The notes: generated by a model not told the origin, from the sequence alone. A stretch of 13,306 nucleotides of DNA from Acidobacteriota bacterium (GCA_016201185.1 JACQDG010000411.1:1-13306), one strand, 5' to 3'. Shown: positions 1-7,134, counted from the first letter of the stretch. A program made the numbers and translations.

Positions 1-293
1 AGCACCTTGCCCATCTCGCGGGTCATGTCCCGCGCCAGTTGCTCCTTACGCTCGACAAGTAGCTGCGCCGCTCGGTAAAGGACCTCGGCCCGGCGCGGCG
101 CCGGCACATTGCGCCAGGTGCCGAAGGCCTCCACCGCAGCCGAAACGGCGCAGCGGGCGTCCTCGGGGCCGGAGTCCTGAAACAGGCCCAGCACCTCGCC
201 CGGGTTAGCCGGGTTGCGGTTCTCGAAGGTGCGGCCGGTCGAGGAAGCTACTTCCCGGCCGTTGATGAAGTTGTAGTAGACGGGAACCGACAT
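1..293 (-). CDS. Aldehyde dehydrogenase family protein, N-terminal part (truncated by window edge)
   Basis: The 97 complete codons read from an ATG at 291-293 and stay open to the left edge, so only the N-terminus is visible. The start (MSVPVYYNFINGREV), followed by FENRNPANPGEVLG and a helix with AFGTWRNVPAPRRAEVL, then a Leu-Val-Glu-Arg-Lys helix ending in TREMGK, is the typical opening of the NAD(P)-dependent aldehyde dehydrogenase superfamily. These enzymes oxidise aldehydes to acids in the cytoplasm. The catalytic Cys and Glu lie outside the window, so substrate class cannot be given; similar N-termini occur in semialdehyde dehydrogenases. The gene starts 10 bases after the stop of the peptidoglycan-binding protein gene and is probably co-transcribed with it. 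No good Shine-Dalgarno sits at normal distance (an AGGA lies about 16 bases upstream), so the start rests on homology-like alignment and spacing. Confidence 0.85.
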   Translation of the reverse strand, partial: MSVPVYYNFINGREVASSTGRTFENRNPANPGEVLGLFQDSGPEDARCAVSAAVEAFGTWRNVPAPRRAEVLYRAAQLLVERKEQLARDMTREMGKV

Positions 294-303
294 GAGGCGG
301 AGT

Positions 304-759
304 TTATTCCTGTTTGGGGCCCAGGCCGAGTTGGATTAGGGAGACGGAGTCCAGCCGGCCGGTGGGTGTCAGATTATGGTCGCTCTGGAAATTCCGGAGA
401 GCTTCCGCCGAGGCGTCCGTCCACTTTCCGCTCGGCTCTTCTTTAAGATAGCCGCGCGAAGCCAGCGCCTCTTCAATCTGCTTGTACCGCTCCGCCGTAG
501 GCCGCAGTTGCCCGCGAGGCCCCGTCGGCTTTTTCGATTTTCCGGAGCCCTTAGGCTTGGCGGCGCCCGGTCTCTGCCCGCGGCGCTTCCCCGACTTCTT
601 CTTTTTTTTCTGCGGCTTGGTCACCGGCTTAGCAGGCTTCGTTACGGGCGCCGGAGGACCCGAACCGGGAACCTGGACGGTTTTTGGCGATTGACTGGCG
701 GCGCCAATTCCCAGCCACAATGCCGCCACGCCTGCGGCATAGTTTCGCAGTCGAGTCAC
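304..759 (-). CDS. Secreted peptidoglycan-binding domain protein with Lys/Pro-rich linker
   Basis: This is a 151-residue protein in three parts. Residues 1-22 look like a signal peptide (two Arg in the n-region, then AAGVAALWLGIGAA). Residues 23-88 form a low-complexity basic linker with repeated VTKP units, a run of five Lys and many Gly/Pro/Lys. Residues 90-147 match the PG_binding_1 fold pattern: IEEALASRGY, then GKWTDASAEALRNFQ, then LTPTGRLDSVSLIQLGL. The likely role is anchoring to cell-wall peptidoglycan in the periplasm; no catalytic domain is present. I chose the GTG at 757-759 because it gives a clean signal peptide and leaves 44 bases after the upstream htrA stop. An upstream ATG at 847-849 would overlap htrA and add a non-signal-like N-terminus. 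The linker is encoded partly by a run of eight A (602-609 on this strand). The function beyond wall binding is unknown. Confidence 0.7.
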   Translation of the reverse strand: MTRLRNYAAGVAALWLGIGAASQSPKTVQVPGSGPPAPVTKPAKPVTKPQKKKKKSGKRRGQRPGAAKPKGSGKSKKPTGPRGQLRPTAERYKQIEEALASRGYLKEEPSGKWTDASAEALRNFQSDHNLTPTGRLDSVSLIQLGLGPKQE

Positions 760-803
760 TTCCGTTTGATTTCCCCCCGGGGACAGGCGGGAATTCCGTC
801 CCC

Positions 804-2423
804 CTACTGGCCGGAGGGCAGCACGCCGGCCAGGAAAATGCTGCGCCACTGCAACTGCCGGCCGGTGGGCACGCGCCGCAAGACGCGGAACGCCACGTCG
901 CTGCCGGCCTTCAGTTCACGCTGGATCTGGCGCACGTCCTGCACGTTTTGGACGGACCGCCGGTTGATCGACAAAACCACGTCATTCTTCGCCAGCCCGA
1001 TGTCGTCGGCAAACGAGGAAGCCTCCACATTGGTCACCGCCACTCCACCAGGCTCGTTCAGGTCCCATTGCTTGCGCTGCTCAGCGGTGATGTTGCTCAC
1101 CGAAATGCCGAACATCACCTCGGTCCCCTGCTTCTCCTCACCCTGCTCCTCGCGGTTTTCTGCCGTCAGTTCCGGAAAGACCTGCGTCCGGTCAGCAATG
1201 GCCACCGGGATCTCGATCGCCTTGCCGTCGCGCATAATGCTGAGCTTCAATTTCCTGCCCACCGGGCTATTGGCCACAACGTCGACCAGTTCCTCGCCGT
1301 TGTGCACGGGCTTGCCGTCCAGGGCGACGATCAGGTCCTCGGGCTTCACCCCGGCTTTTTCGGCCGGGCCGCCGGGCTGCACTTCGTTCACCAGCACTCC
1401 GCCTTCCTTGGCGCCGTAGACGCGCAGCAGCGACTCGTTCTGGTCCCGGAAGCTGATGCCGATGGAGCCCCGGACTACTTTTCCTTCCTTAATTAACTGG
1501 TTGTAGACCCCGACGGCGACGTTGGACGGCATGGCGAAGCCCAGGCCCTCGTAGCCGCCGCTGGAGGAGACAATCGCGGTGTTGATGCCGACCACCTCGC
1601 CGTTGATGTTCAGCAGCGGGCCGCCGCTGTTGCCGCGGTTAATAGCGGCGTCGGTCTGGATAAAGCGCTGGAACTGCCGGCGGGCGCCGCCTTGCGGGAT
1701 CTCGCGTCCCTTGGCGCTGATGATGCCCGCAGTCACGGTCTCATCGAAGCCGAACGGCGACCCGATGGCCATGGCCCAGTCGCCCACTTCCACGGCGTCC
1801 GAGTTGCCGATCTTGGCGTAGGTCAGCGCTTTCTTGGCGTCGATCTTAATGACCGCCAGGTCAGTCTCGATGTCCGCACCGATCAGTTTGGCGTTGTACA
1901 GTGTGGGATCGTCCATCAATTTCACGCGGATGCGGTCGGCTTCCTCCACCACGTGACGGTTGGTGAGGATGTAGCCGTTCGGGTCAACGACGATCCCCGA
2001 TCCCAGGCTACGCACTTTCTGGTCGCCCTGCGGCATATCGAAGGGATTGCCGAAGAAGTCGAAGGGACGGCCGAAGAAGCGGCGGAACATGTCGCCGCCG
2101 GGATCCTCTTCGTCATCGGAAGGCGCCCGCCGCCGCCGCGGCTGCTGGGCCTTCGGCGCTTTGATCACTGACTCGGTGTTGATATTCACCACCGCCGGCC
2201 GGACTTTCTTTGCGATCTGCGCAAAAGAGCTGGAAAGCTGCACCGGGGCGGGAATGGTTAGCGGCGTGGCGTCCGGGGCCACTTGCTGGCGGGCCGCTTT
2301 CACCCCGGTCGAGACCAGGGTCCCGATCAGAATTCCGATCGAAAGAGTAAACAGAATCAGGCTCGTCGAGAGCAGCTTTCTCTCCCGAAACTTGCTCAGA
2401 AAACTCTCAAAACTCGTTGGCAT
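804..2423 (-). CDS. htrA: HtrA/Do (DegP/DegQ-type) serine protease with two PDZ domains
   Basis: This 539-residue member of the S1C (HtrA/Do) family degrades or refolds damaged periplasmic proteins. An N-terminal hydrophobic segment (about residues 17-38) follows a basic patch and is either an uncleaved anchor or a signal sequence. A charged Arg then Asp/Glu linker (about 95-110) precedes the trypsin-like domain. The catalytic triad is visible: His157 in TNRHVV, Asp188 in ETDLAV and Ser266 in GNSGGP. PDZ1 spans about 319-409 (GSIGISF to IEIPVAI) and PDZ2 about 435-517 (EVMFGISV to VAFRVLRR). The start at 2421-2423 is preceded by AAGGA (2434-2438) at 10 bases; an ATG at 2430-2432, three codons upstream, is nearly as good. 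A TTG at 2478-2480 is unlikely because it would coincide with the predicted transcription start. Two PDZ domains point to the DegP/DegQ group rather than DegS. It heads a run with the peptidoglycan-binding protein and aldehyde dehydrogenase. Confidence 0.93.
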   Translation of the reverse strand: MPTSFESFLSKFRERKLLSTSLILFTLSIGILIGTLVSTGVKAARQQVAPDATPLTIPAPVQLSSSFAQIAKKVRPAVVNINTESVIKAPKAQQPRRRRAPSDDEEDPGGDMFRRFFGRPFDFFGNPFDMPQGDQKVRSLGSGIVVDPNGYILTNRHVVEEADRIRVKLMDDPTLYNAKLIGADIETDLAVIKIDAKKALTYAKIGNSDAVEVGDWAMAIGSPFGFDETVTAGIISAKGREIPQGGARRQFQRFIQTDAAINRGNSGGPLLNINGEVVGINTAIVSSSGGYEGLGFAMPSNVAVGVYNQLIKEGKVVRGSIGISFRDQNESLLRVYGAKEGGVLVNEVQPGGPAEKAGVKPEDLIVALDGKPVHNGEELVDVVANSPVGRKLKLSIMRDGKAIEIPVAIADRTQVFPELTAENREEQGEEKQGTEVMFGISVSNITAEQRKQWDLNEPGGVAVTNVEASSFADDIGLAKNDVVLSINRRSVQNVQDVRQIQRELKAGSDVAFRVLRRVPTGRQLQWRSIFLAGVLPSGQ

Positions 2424-2485
2424 CGAATTCATATCCTTCCGTTCCAAGGCAAAAACTCCGCCGGCGGGCGCCAAACCCAAGTCTA

Positions 2486-2491
2486 ATTATA
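2486..2491 (-). promoter_or_regulatory. Candidate -10 box of the htrA promoter
   Basis: Read on the minus strand this is a perfect TATAAT in an otherwise GC-rich intergenic stretch. Transcription would begin near 2479 and give a leader of about 55 bases before the htrA start. No good -35 hexamer is found at 16-18 bases; TGGACG lies only 14 bases upstream. The match is to the housekeeping sigma consensus; I see no clear sigma-E type AAC box. Confidence 0.4.
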
Positions 2492-2555
2492 CACCTGGCT
2501 GACTGCGTCCAGTGACGGGCCGCCGCAAACGCACAGGAGCAAAGACCGCGGCCCA

Positions 2556-2586
2556 CTTCCCTGGGAATAGACGATCCCAGGGGAAG
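2556..2586 (-). terminator. Inverted repeat after the EamA gene, possible terminator
   Basis: The arms are CTTCCCTGGGA (2556-2566) and TCCCAGGGGAAG (2575-2586), pairing over 11 bp with one bulged base around an 8-base loop. It lies 44 bases past the stop of the EamA transporter gene and upstream of the htrA promoter, which is where a terminator between the two minus-strand units would be. There is no U-rich tract after the stem on the minus strand, so it may not be a classic intrinsic terminator. It could instead be a protein-binding site. Confidence 0.35.
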
Positions 2587-2629
2587 AAAGTGAGTGCGAG
2601 TCCTATCATTGACAGGGATGTTCGGGAAG

Positions 2630-3502
2630 CTACCAAGGTTTCATTTCCGACAGAATAATGCCTAGCAGCATGAGGGCCGCGCCCACGGCGCCGTTCCCGC
2701 CAAGCCTCTCGCCCATCATCACGTAAGAAGTCAGCCAGGCAAAGACCGGCTCGAGGGCAAAGATCAGGGCGGCGTGGGTGGACGGCGTGAACTGCTGGGC
2801 CCAGGTCTGCACCGAGAACGCCAGCGCCGTGGCGAGCAGGCCGGTGATCAGTACCGCCGCGAGAAAAGACGCCGTCCAGCGGACGAAGAACGGCTCCGCC
2901 CAGGAGAAGCAGGCCAGAGAGAGCACCGCCGCCACAACCACTTGGGCCAGGGTCAGGGAGGCGACCCCGACCCGCGGCGAATAGCGCCCCAGCAGCAAAA
3001 TGTGCAGGCTGAAGGCCACCGCGCCAATCAGCGTCAGCAGTTCGCCGCGCGCGAATTCCGCGAGACCGGCCGGAGCCGTTAGCAGATACAGCCCTGCCAC
3101 TGCCAGGCCCGCGCCCAGCCAACAGCTCCAGCCGGGCCGGGATCGATAAAGAACGGCGCTGAGGATGGGGACAAGCACGACGGCCAGCCCGGTGATAAGC
3201 GCAGACTTGGCTGGCGTGGTAAAGCGCAGGCCGGCGGTCTGAAACAAGTAGCCGAGAAACAGAAAGCCGCCTGCCAGCAAGCCCGCCCGCACGGCGGATC
3301 CCTGCCTGTGCTCGGTCCGCAACCGGCGCCGGAACAGCAGGGCCAGCACCACCGCCGCCAAGCTGAAGCGCAGCGCGAGAAAGAACAGGGTTGAGGAACT
3401 GTCCAGGGCCGTCTTGACGACCACAAAAGTGGCGCCCCAGATGAAGGTGATTCCCACGAGCGCCAGATCGGCCAGCCATCGTCGCCGCAGGACGTGGCTC
3501 AC
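2630..3502 (-). CDS. EamA (DMT superfamily) metabolite transporter
   Basis: This is a 290-residue protein with about ten hydrophobic segments arranged as two homologous EamA halves. Half one starts at LADLALVGITFIWGATFVVVK. Half two starts at GELLTLIGAVAFSLHILLLG and ends with the family signature FALEPVFAWLTSYVMMGERL (residues 248-267, conserved Glu251 and Gly-Glu264-265). Family members export or exchange small metabolites such as amino acids, nucleobases or sugars across the inner membrane; substrate cannot be read from sequence. The GTG start at 3500-3502 overlaps the M20 peptidase stop in a GTGA arrangement, which suggests translational coupling; no Shine-Dalgarno is visible. No later in-frame Met occurs before the first membrane segment. 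Length is normal for the family. Coupling to a peptidase hints at movement of a peptidase product, but that is inference. Confidence 0.88.
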   Translation of the reverse strand: MSHVLRRRWLADLALVGITFIWGATFVVVKTALDSSSTLFFLALRFSLAAVVLALLFRRRLRTEHRQGSAVRAGLLAGGFLFLGYLFQTAGLRFTTPAKSALITGLAVVLVPILSAVLYRSRPGWSCWLGAGLAVAGLYLLTAPAGLAEFARGELLTLIGAVAFSLHILLLGRYSPRVGVASLTLAQVVVAAVLSLACFSWAEPFFVRWTASFLAAVLITGLLATALAFSVQTWAQQFTPSTHAALIFALEPVFAWLTSYVMMGERLGGNGAVGAALMLLGIILSEMKPW

Positions 3503-4791
3503 ACGCTGAGGGGAGGCAGGGCGGGAGCGGCCCCGCTTAGTAGCAGCAGCAAGGAAAAGAAGATGCGCTTTAAGCCCAGGTCGCGGCCTACCGGGTTGTA
3601 CCACTCCGCAGGCGTGTGCGCGCCGCCGCCCTGGCCGCCCGCGCCGATGGTGGCCGATTCCCAGCCGAGGGAGAGCGGAATATTGGCGTCCGTAGAGGAG
3701 CAATCCAGCCGGGCCCGCAGGCCCAAATGAGCGTCCACCGTCCTCAGGCAGCCGAGCAGGCGCGATCCGGGAAGCAACTGCGCCGCCGGCCGCGCGCCGA
3801 TCTCGCGAACCTTCCAGGCGACGGGCGCTCCCGTGGCCCGGCGGTTTTCCTCCTCCACGCCTTGCCGCACGGCCTGCTCCAGCAGGGTTACGATCTCGAC
3901 CAGGGCCGAGTTGGATTCCGAACGGATATCCACCTTGGCCCGCGCCTGGGAAGGAATGGAGTTGACGCTGGCGCCGCCCTCGATTAGACCCACATTGATA
4001 GAAGAGCGGAACCCGGCCGGCAGCGCGATGTCGGAAAAGAGGGCGACGGCCCGCGACAGGGCGTGCACCGGATTGGCGGTGCCGAAATCGCTCCAACTGT
4101 GCCCGCCGGATCCGGTGACCACGACCTCGAACCGCCGGCTGCCCAGCGCCTGGGTGGTGATGTGGTCGGTGGCGGCGCCGTCCAGCACCAGAAACGCGCA
4201 CATGCGAGAAGCCAGCGCCGACTGGCAGCACAGGTAGCGCATGCCGCTGAGGTTCCCCTCACCCTCCTCTCCCACCGTGGCCGCGAACAGCAAATTGTGG
4301 GTGCAATCGGCGAGCTTCGCGCTGCTTTTCAGCGCCCGTGCCACGGCGATCAGGGCCGCTAGACCGGCGCCGTTGTCGGACACGCCGGGCCCCACCAGCA
4401 CGCCGTTGGGCTCGAGAACGATCTCCTCGGGCAGGCGCGGGGCCAGCACTGTGTCCATGTGGGCCGTGAGGGCCACATAAGGCGCGCCGCGGTCATAGAT
4501 GACGGCGGCAGTAACGTTGCCGGCGCGGTCTATTTGCCCTTCATAGCCCATCTCGGCAAACAAGCGGGCCAGGTAAGCCGCCCGCTCCTGCTCCTGAAAA
4601 GTGGGGGCCGGAATCCGGCACACCTCCAGGTGCCGCTCCGTGATCCACCGCTTCTCGCGGGTGAAGAAATGCAGGCAGTCCCGCGCGCCTTCCGATTCGG
4701 CCAGAGCCGTCAGCGTAGCGAGCAGGTCCGCGGGGGCGGCGCCCCCGGTGGCAGGCGCTTCCTTCGAGACGGTGGAGGGCGGATAAGGCAC
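3499..4791 (-). CDS. M20-family zinc metallopeptidase
   Basis: The 430-residue protein has the clan MH/M20 layout. Expected metal and catalytic residues are present: His111 and Asp113 in TAHMDTV, Asp139 in GVSDNGAG, Glu175-Glu176 in VGEEGEG, Asp204 in LVLDGA, and His392 in GGGAHTPAEW. The lid or dimerisation domain inserts after about residue 215 and carries GSGGHSWSDFG (His231), as in PepT, PepV and carboxypeptidase G2 relatives. It should hydrolyse small peptides or acylated amino acids in the cytoplasm; no signal peptide is seen. The C-terminus ends in a hydrophobic helix and a short Pro-rich tail. The GTG start at 4789-4791 has a weak GGAT upstream; a nearby ATG at 4809-4811 is out of frame. 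The gene follows the GT4 gene by 37 bases and overlaps the EamA gene start by 4 bases. PepT-like tripeptidase is possible but not certain. Confidence 0.88.
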   Translation of the reverse strand: MPYPPSTVSKEAPATGGAAPADLLATLTALAESEGARDCLHFFTREKRWITERHLEVCRIPAPTFQEQERAAYLARLFAEMGYEGQIDRAGNVTAAVIYDRGAPYVALTAHMDTVLAPRLPEEIVLEPNGVLVGPGVSDNGAGLAALIAVARALKSSAKLADCTHNLLFAATVGEEGEGNLSGMRYLCCQSALASRMCAFLVLDGAATDHITTQALGSRRFEVVVTGSGGHSWSDFGTANPVHALSRAVALFSDIALPAGFRSSINVGLIEGGASVNSIPSQARAKVDIRSESNSALVEIVTLLEQAVRQGVEEENRRATGAPVAWKVREIGARPAAQLLPGSRLLGCLRTVDAHLGLRARLDCSSTDANIPLSLGWESATIGAGGQGGGAHTPAEWYNPVGRDLGLKRIFFSLLLLLSGAAPALPPLSV

Positions 4792-4828
4792 GGCAGATCC
4801 GAAAAGACCATCTTACAACGGCGAAAGC

Positions 4829-5983
4829 TCACCCGGCGGCCTGGCGGAGAATGGCGAGCGTTTGTTCCGCCGCGGCCTTCCAGGTAAAGCCGGCCGCCGC
4901 TTCCCGGCCTGCCGCCACCAGCCGGCGAGCGAGATCGGCGTCGGACAGCAACCGGCTCACGGCAGCCGCGATGGCGCCGGGAGAGTCAGGATCGAAGTAT
5001 AGGACGGAGTCTCCCGCGATTTCCCGCAGAGGAGCAATATCGGAGCACGCCACCGGTACCCCCGCCGCCATCGCTTCCAGCACCGGCAGACCGAATCCTT
5101 CAAACGTGGAAGGAAAGACCAGAGCGGCGGCGTACTTAAAAAGCGCGCGCAGAACGGGCCGCGACACCCATCCCGTGAAGTGGACTCGATCGCTCAATCC
5201 GGCAGCCCCCACCAGCCGGACGAGCTCGGAGTAATAGTTTCCGGCTAACCCCGCGATCACGAGATGATGGGGCCACCCTTGGTCGCAGAGCCTCCTGTAA
5301 GCCTCCAGCAATTGACTCCAGTTCTTGTGCTGGTGAACCGTGGAGACCGCCAGCAAATAGGGCCTGTCGCCGATTCCGGCCGCTTCCAGCAGGCGCCGGT
5401 TAATAGCGGGATTTTCGCCGAGACAGAAAAATTCCGGTTCCACCCCGTGCCGCACGACCTGGACCCGATCCGGTTTCAGTCCGTAGATCTTCAGGATGTC
5501 TCGCCGGGAATTTTCCGAAACGGTGACGATGCGGCGCGAGAAGCGCGCTGAAAGCCACACCGCCGCCCGCCAGGCGGCCAGCTCGATCGGGCCGAAATTC
5601 TGCGGCTGGCGCTTGTGCTGCAGGTCGTGGATGACCGTCAGGCGCGGAATCCAGGTGAGAAGCGGTGAGGTGAAGCCGGGGCAGAAGAGGACGTCCAGGC
5701 GCCGGGCGGCGGCCTGGAAGGGAAGCGCCAGTTGCTCCCACAGCAGGCGAGCCGGACGGTTGGCGGCCCGCAGCCGGGAGGAGACAACCAGAAAATTAGG
5801 CGCCGCCGGGACCAGCGGAGGCTCGGCGGCGGCCGTCTCGGCGTTGAGGAAAACAAAATACTGGTCCAGAGGATCGATCTCGGCCAGGGCCGCCAGCAAG
5901 TGGCGCAGGTAGATCTCGGTGCCGCCCACTCCGCCGGGAATCAGGTACAGGGCGTTGACGCCAATGCGAAGCGAGCAGGCCAT
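4829..5983 (-). CDS. GT4-family glycosyltransferase (GT-B fold)
   Basis: This 384-residue enzyme transfers a sugar from a nucleotide donor, most likely to a lipid-linked or envelope glycan at the inner face of the membrane. The N-terminal acceptor domain opens with LRIGVNALYLIPGGVGGTEIYLRHLL, shown here only as its key parts: a glycine-rich GGVGG loop followed by a TEIY helix. The C-terminal donor domain has LAVSTVHQHKN (212-221), a HFTGWVSR strand-loop (268-275) and the EX7E motif from Glu295 to Glu303 (EGFGLPVLE). This motif binds the nucleotide sugar in GT4 retaining enzymes. The ATG at 5981-5983 is chosen because it begins right at the first strand; a GTG at 6026-6028 would add 15 residues without domain content. 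There is no Shine-Dalgarno before the ATG; one arm of an inverted repeat lies there instead. It is divergent from the plus-strand glycosyltransferase operon. Confidence 0.9.
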   Translation of the reverse strand: MACSLRIGVNALYLIPGGVGGTEIYLRHLLAALAEIDPLDQYFVFLNAETAAAEPPLVPAAPNFLVVSSRLRAANRPARLLWEQLALPFQAAARRLDVLFCPGFTSPLLTWIPRLTVIHDLQHKRQPQNFGPIELAAWRAAVWLSARFSRRIVTVSENSRRDILKIYGLKPDRVQVVRHGVEPEFFCLGENPAINRRLLEAAGIGDRPYLLAVSTVHQHKNWSQLLEAYRRLCDQGWPHHLVIAGLAGNYYSELVRLVGAAGLSDRVHFTGWVSRPVLRALFKYAAALVFPSTFEGFGLPVLEAMAAGVPVACSDIAPLREIAGDSVLYFDPDSPGAIAAAVSRLLSDADLARRLVAAGREAAAGFTWKAAAEQTLAILRQAAG

Positions 5984-5988
5984 GGACG

Positions 5989-6096
5989 CTAGTGCCGTGA
6001 CCGCCCGATCCGGTCTTTGTGCCCACACCAGAATCGCGGCAGCTTACCACCAACGCAGAGTCGTAAAGGCCACCAACCCGGCGGTCACGGTACTAG
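5989..6096. repeat. 17-bp inverted repeat pair in the divergent glycosyltransferase intergenic region
   Basis: The left arm is CTAGTGCCGTGACCGCC (5989-6005) and the right arm is GGCGGTCACGGTACTAG (6080-6096). The arms are reverse complements at 16 of 17 positions, with a 74-base spacer. The left arm ends 5 bases from the GT4 start codon, and the right arm ends 17 bases before the GT2 start codon. CTAG forms both outer ends. A minus-strand leader transcript could fold the arms together over the GT4 translation start. Alternatives are paired operators or the ends of a 108-bp non-autonomous mobile element. The repeat itself is certain; its role is open. Confidence 0.75.
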
Positions 6097-6100
6097 GGTG

Positions 6101-6128
6101 ATAATATCCTAATTTGCCTTCTCCTCAA
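6101..6128 (-). promoter_or_regulatory. Candidate promoter for the minus-strand GT4 gene
   Basis: On the minus strand TTGAGG (6123-6128) and TATTAT (6101-6106) are separated by 16 bases, giving 4/6 and 5/6 matches to the housekeeping consensus. Transcription would start near 6094, inside the right arm of the inverted repeat, leaving a leader of about 110 bases before the GT4 start. The same AT-rich patch reads as an extended -10 (TGATAATAT, 6099-6107) on the plus strand and would start transcription at about the TTG codon of the GT2 gene, so the two promoters may overlap. Confidence 0.35.
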
Positions 6129-7130
6129 GCCACGGTCATTGTCCCCACCCTCGACGGCGGTGAGAAGCTGGAGCGGTGCCTGGCGGGCCTTGAGGCTCAA
6201 ACCTTCACTGATTTTGAAATCGTGGTGGTCGATAACAGCGGGCGCGGCTCGGCCGCCGGCGCGGCGCGCGACCCCAGGGTCGAGTTCGTCGCAAACGACG
6301 CCAACGTCGGCTTTGCGGCAGCCATCAACCAGGGGATTGAGCGGGCGCGGGGCGAATTCCTCTGCACGCTGAACGACGATGCCCGCCCGGACCCGCGATG
6401 GCTGGAGGAGCTGGTCGCTGCTTGCCGGGCCGAGGACGGCATCGGCATGTGCGCGTCGCAAATCCGGCTGGCCCAATCGCCCTCCCGGCTTGATTCGGCG
6501 GGCATGCAGATTTATCTCGACGGCAGCAGTAAGCAGCGGGGCCGCGGCGAACCGGCCGCGGCTTTCGACCGGCCGGAGGAAGTCTTGCTCCCCAGCGCGT
6601 GCGCCGCGCTCTACCGGCGGTCGATGCTCAACCACGTCGGCGGCTTCGACGCCGATTTTTTTTTATACTGCGAAGACACGGACCTGGGGCTGCGCGCGCG
6701 GCGGGCGGGCTGGAAATGCCTCTACGTTCCCTCGGCTACTGTATATCACCACTACTCTGAATCGGCCGGACGGGCCTCCCCGGCCAAGGCCTTCTTTGTG
6801 GAGCGTAACCGCCTCTACACCGTGGTGAAGAATTTCCCCCTGTGGGTCCTGCCCCTGATCCCCTTTTTTTCCCTCTACCGGTACAGCATGCACTTGTGGA
6901 GTCTGGCCACGGGCCGGGGGCTCGCCTCCGAGTTTTCCCGCCGCGGTGAAAAGTGGTGGAAACTTGTGATAATAATGCTCTCGGCCAACTTCCAGGCGCT
7001 GGCGAAGCTGCCGTTGCTGACGGCCAAGCGGCGGCGGATCCGGCGGACGGCCGTGCTGTCCGGGCGCGCCTTCTGGCGGCTCCTGCGGCGACATTCCATT
7101 TCGGCGCGCGACTTGGCCCTGCAACAGTGA
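6114..7130 (+). CDS. GT2-family glycosyltransferase, rhamnosyltransferase-like
   Basis: This 338-residue GT-A fold enzyme opens with VIVPTLDGGEKLERCLAG and carries EIVVVDN (Asp40), the metal-binding DDA (88-90) in CTLNDDARPDP, and the ED motif CEDTDLGLRARRAGW (Glu187, Asp188). The last is characteristic of WbbL-like rhamnosyltransferases and related enzymes of O-antigen and exopolysaccharide assembly. A hydrophobic stretch at about 241-262 and a basic C-terminal tail (about 300-325) suggest membrane association. The TTG start at 6114-6116 is the only start close to the first strand, because an in-frame TAA lies at 6102-6104. A weak AGGGTG is 13 bases upstream. Two T runs (nine at 6656-6664, seven at 6864-6870) occur in the coding sequence; the frame is intact as read. 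It is the first gene of a four-gene plus-strand unit, ending 8 bases before the next start. Confidence 0.9.
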   Translation: MPSPQATVIVPTLDGGEKLERCLAGLEAQTFTDFEIVVVDNSGRGSAAGAARDPRVEFVANDANVGFAAAINQGIERARGEFLCTLNDDARPDPRWLEELVAACRAEDGIGMCASQIRLAQSPSRLDSAGMQIYLDGSSKQRGRGEPAAAFDRPEEVLLPSACAALYRRSMLNHVGGFDADFFLYCEDTDLGLRARRAGWKCLYVPSATVYHHYSESAGRASPAKAFFVERNRLYTVVKNFPLWVLPLIPFFSLYRYSMHLWSLATGRGLASEFSRRGEKWWKLVIIMLSANFQALAKLPLLTAKRRRIRRTAVLSGRAFWRLLRRHSISARDLALQQ

Positions 7131-7134
7131 GGAG
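7129..7134 (+). promoter_or_regulatory. Ribosome binding site fixing the DPM1-like gene start
   Basis: GAGGAG overlaps the TGA stop of the preceding GT2 gene and lies 4 bases before the ATG at 7139-7141. It rules out the much longer upstream GTG reading (from 6953), which would lie within the GT2 gene. Confidence 0.65.

Noticed and set aside
376..1419. Long plus-strand open frame of 347 codons across the peptidoglycan-binding and htrA genes
   Set aside because: It is antisense to two well-supported genes, is rich in Arg/Ser/Pro without domain signs, and arises from GC-rich codon use on the other strand.
2609..2614. Perfect TTGACA on the plus strand
   Set aside because: No -10-like hexamer at 16-18 bases downstream, and no plus-strand gene follows.
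2487..3479. 330-codon minus-strand open frame over the EamA gene
   Set aside because: The overlapping frame ending at 2630 gives a clear ten-segment EamA protein; this one is Gly/Ala/Arg-rich with no recognisable pattern.
4829..6028. N-terminally extended GT4 protein starting at the GTG 6026-6028
   Set aside because: The extra 15 residues lie in the inverted-repeat region, have no Shine-Dalgarno, and precede the first strand of the fold without adding domain content.
6656..6664. Possible frameshift mutation at the T run making the GT2 gene a pseudogene
   Set aside because: The frame is continuous through the run and the ED motif and C-terminal residues follow in frame.
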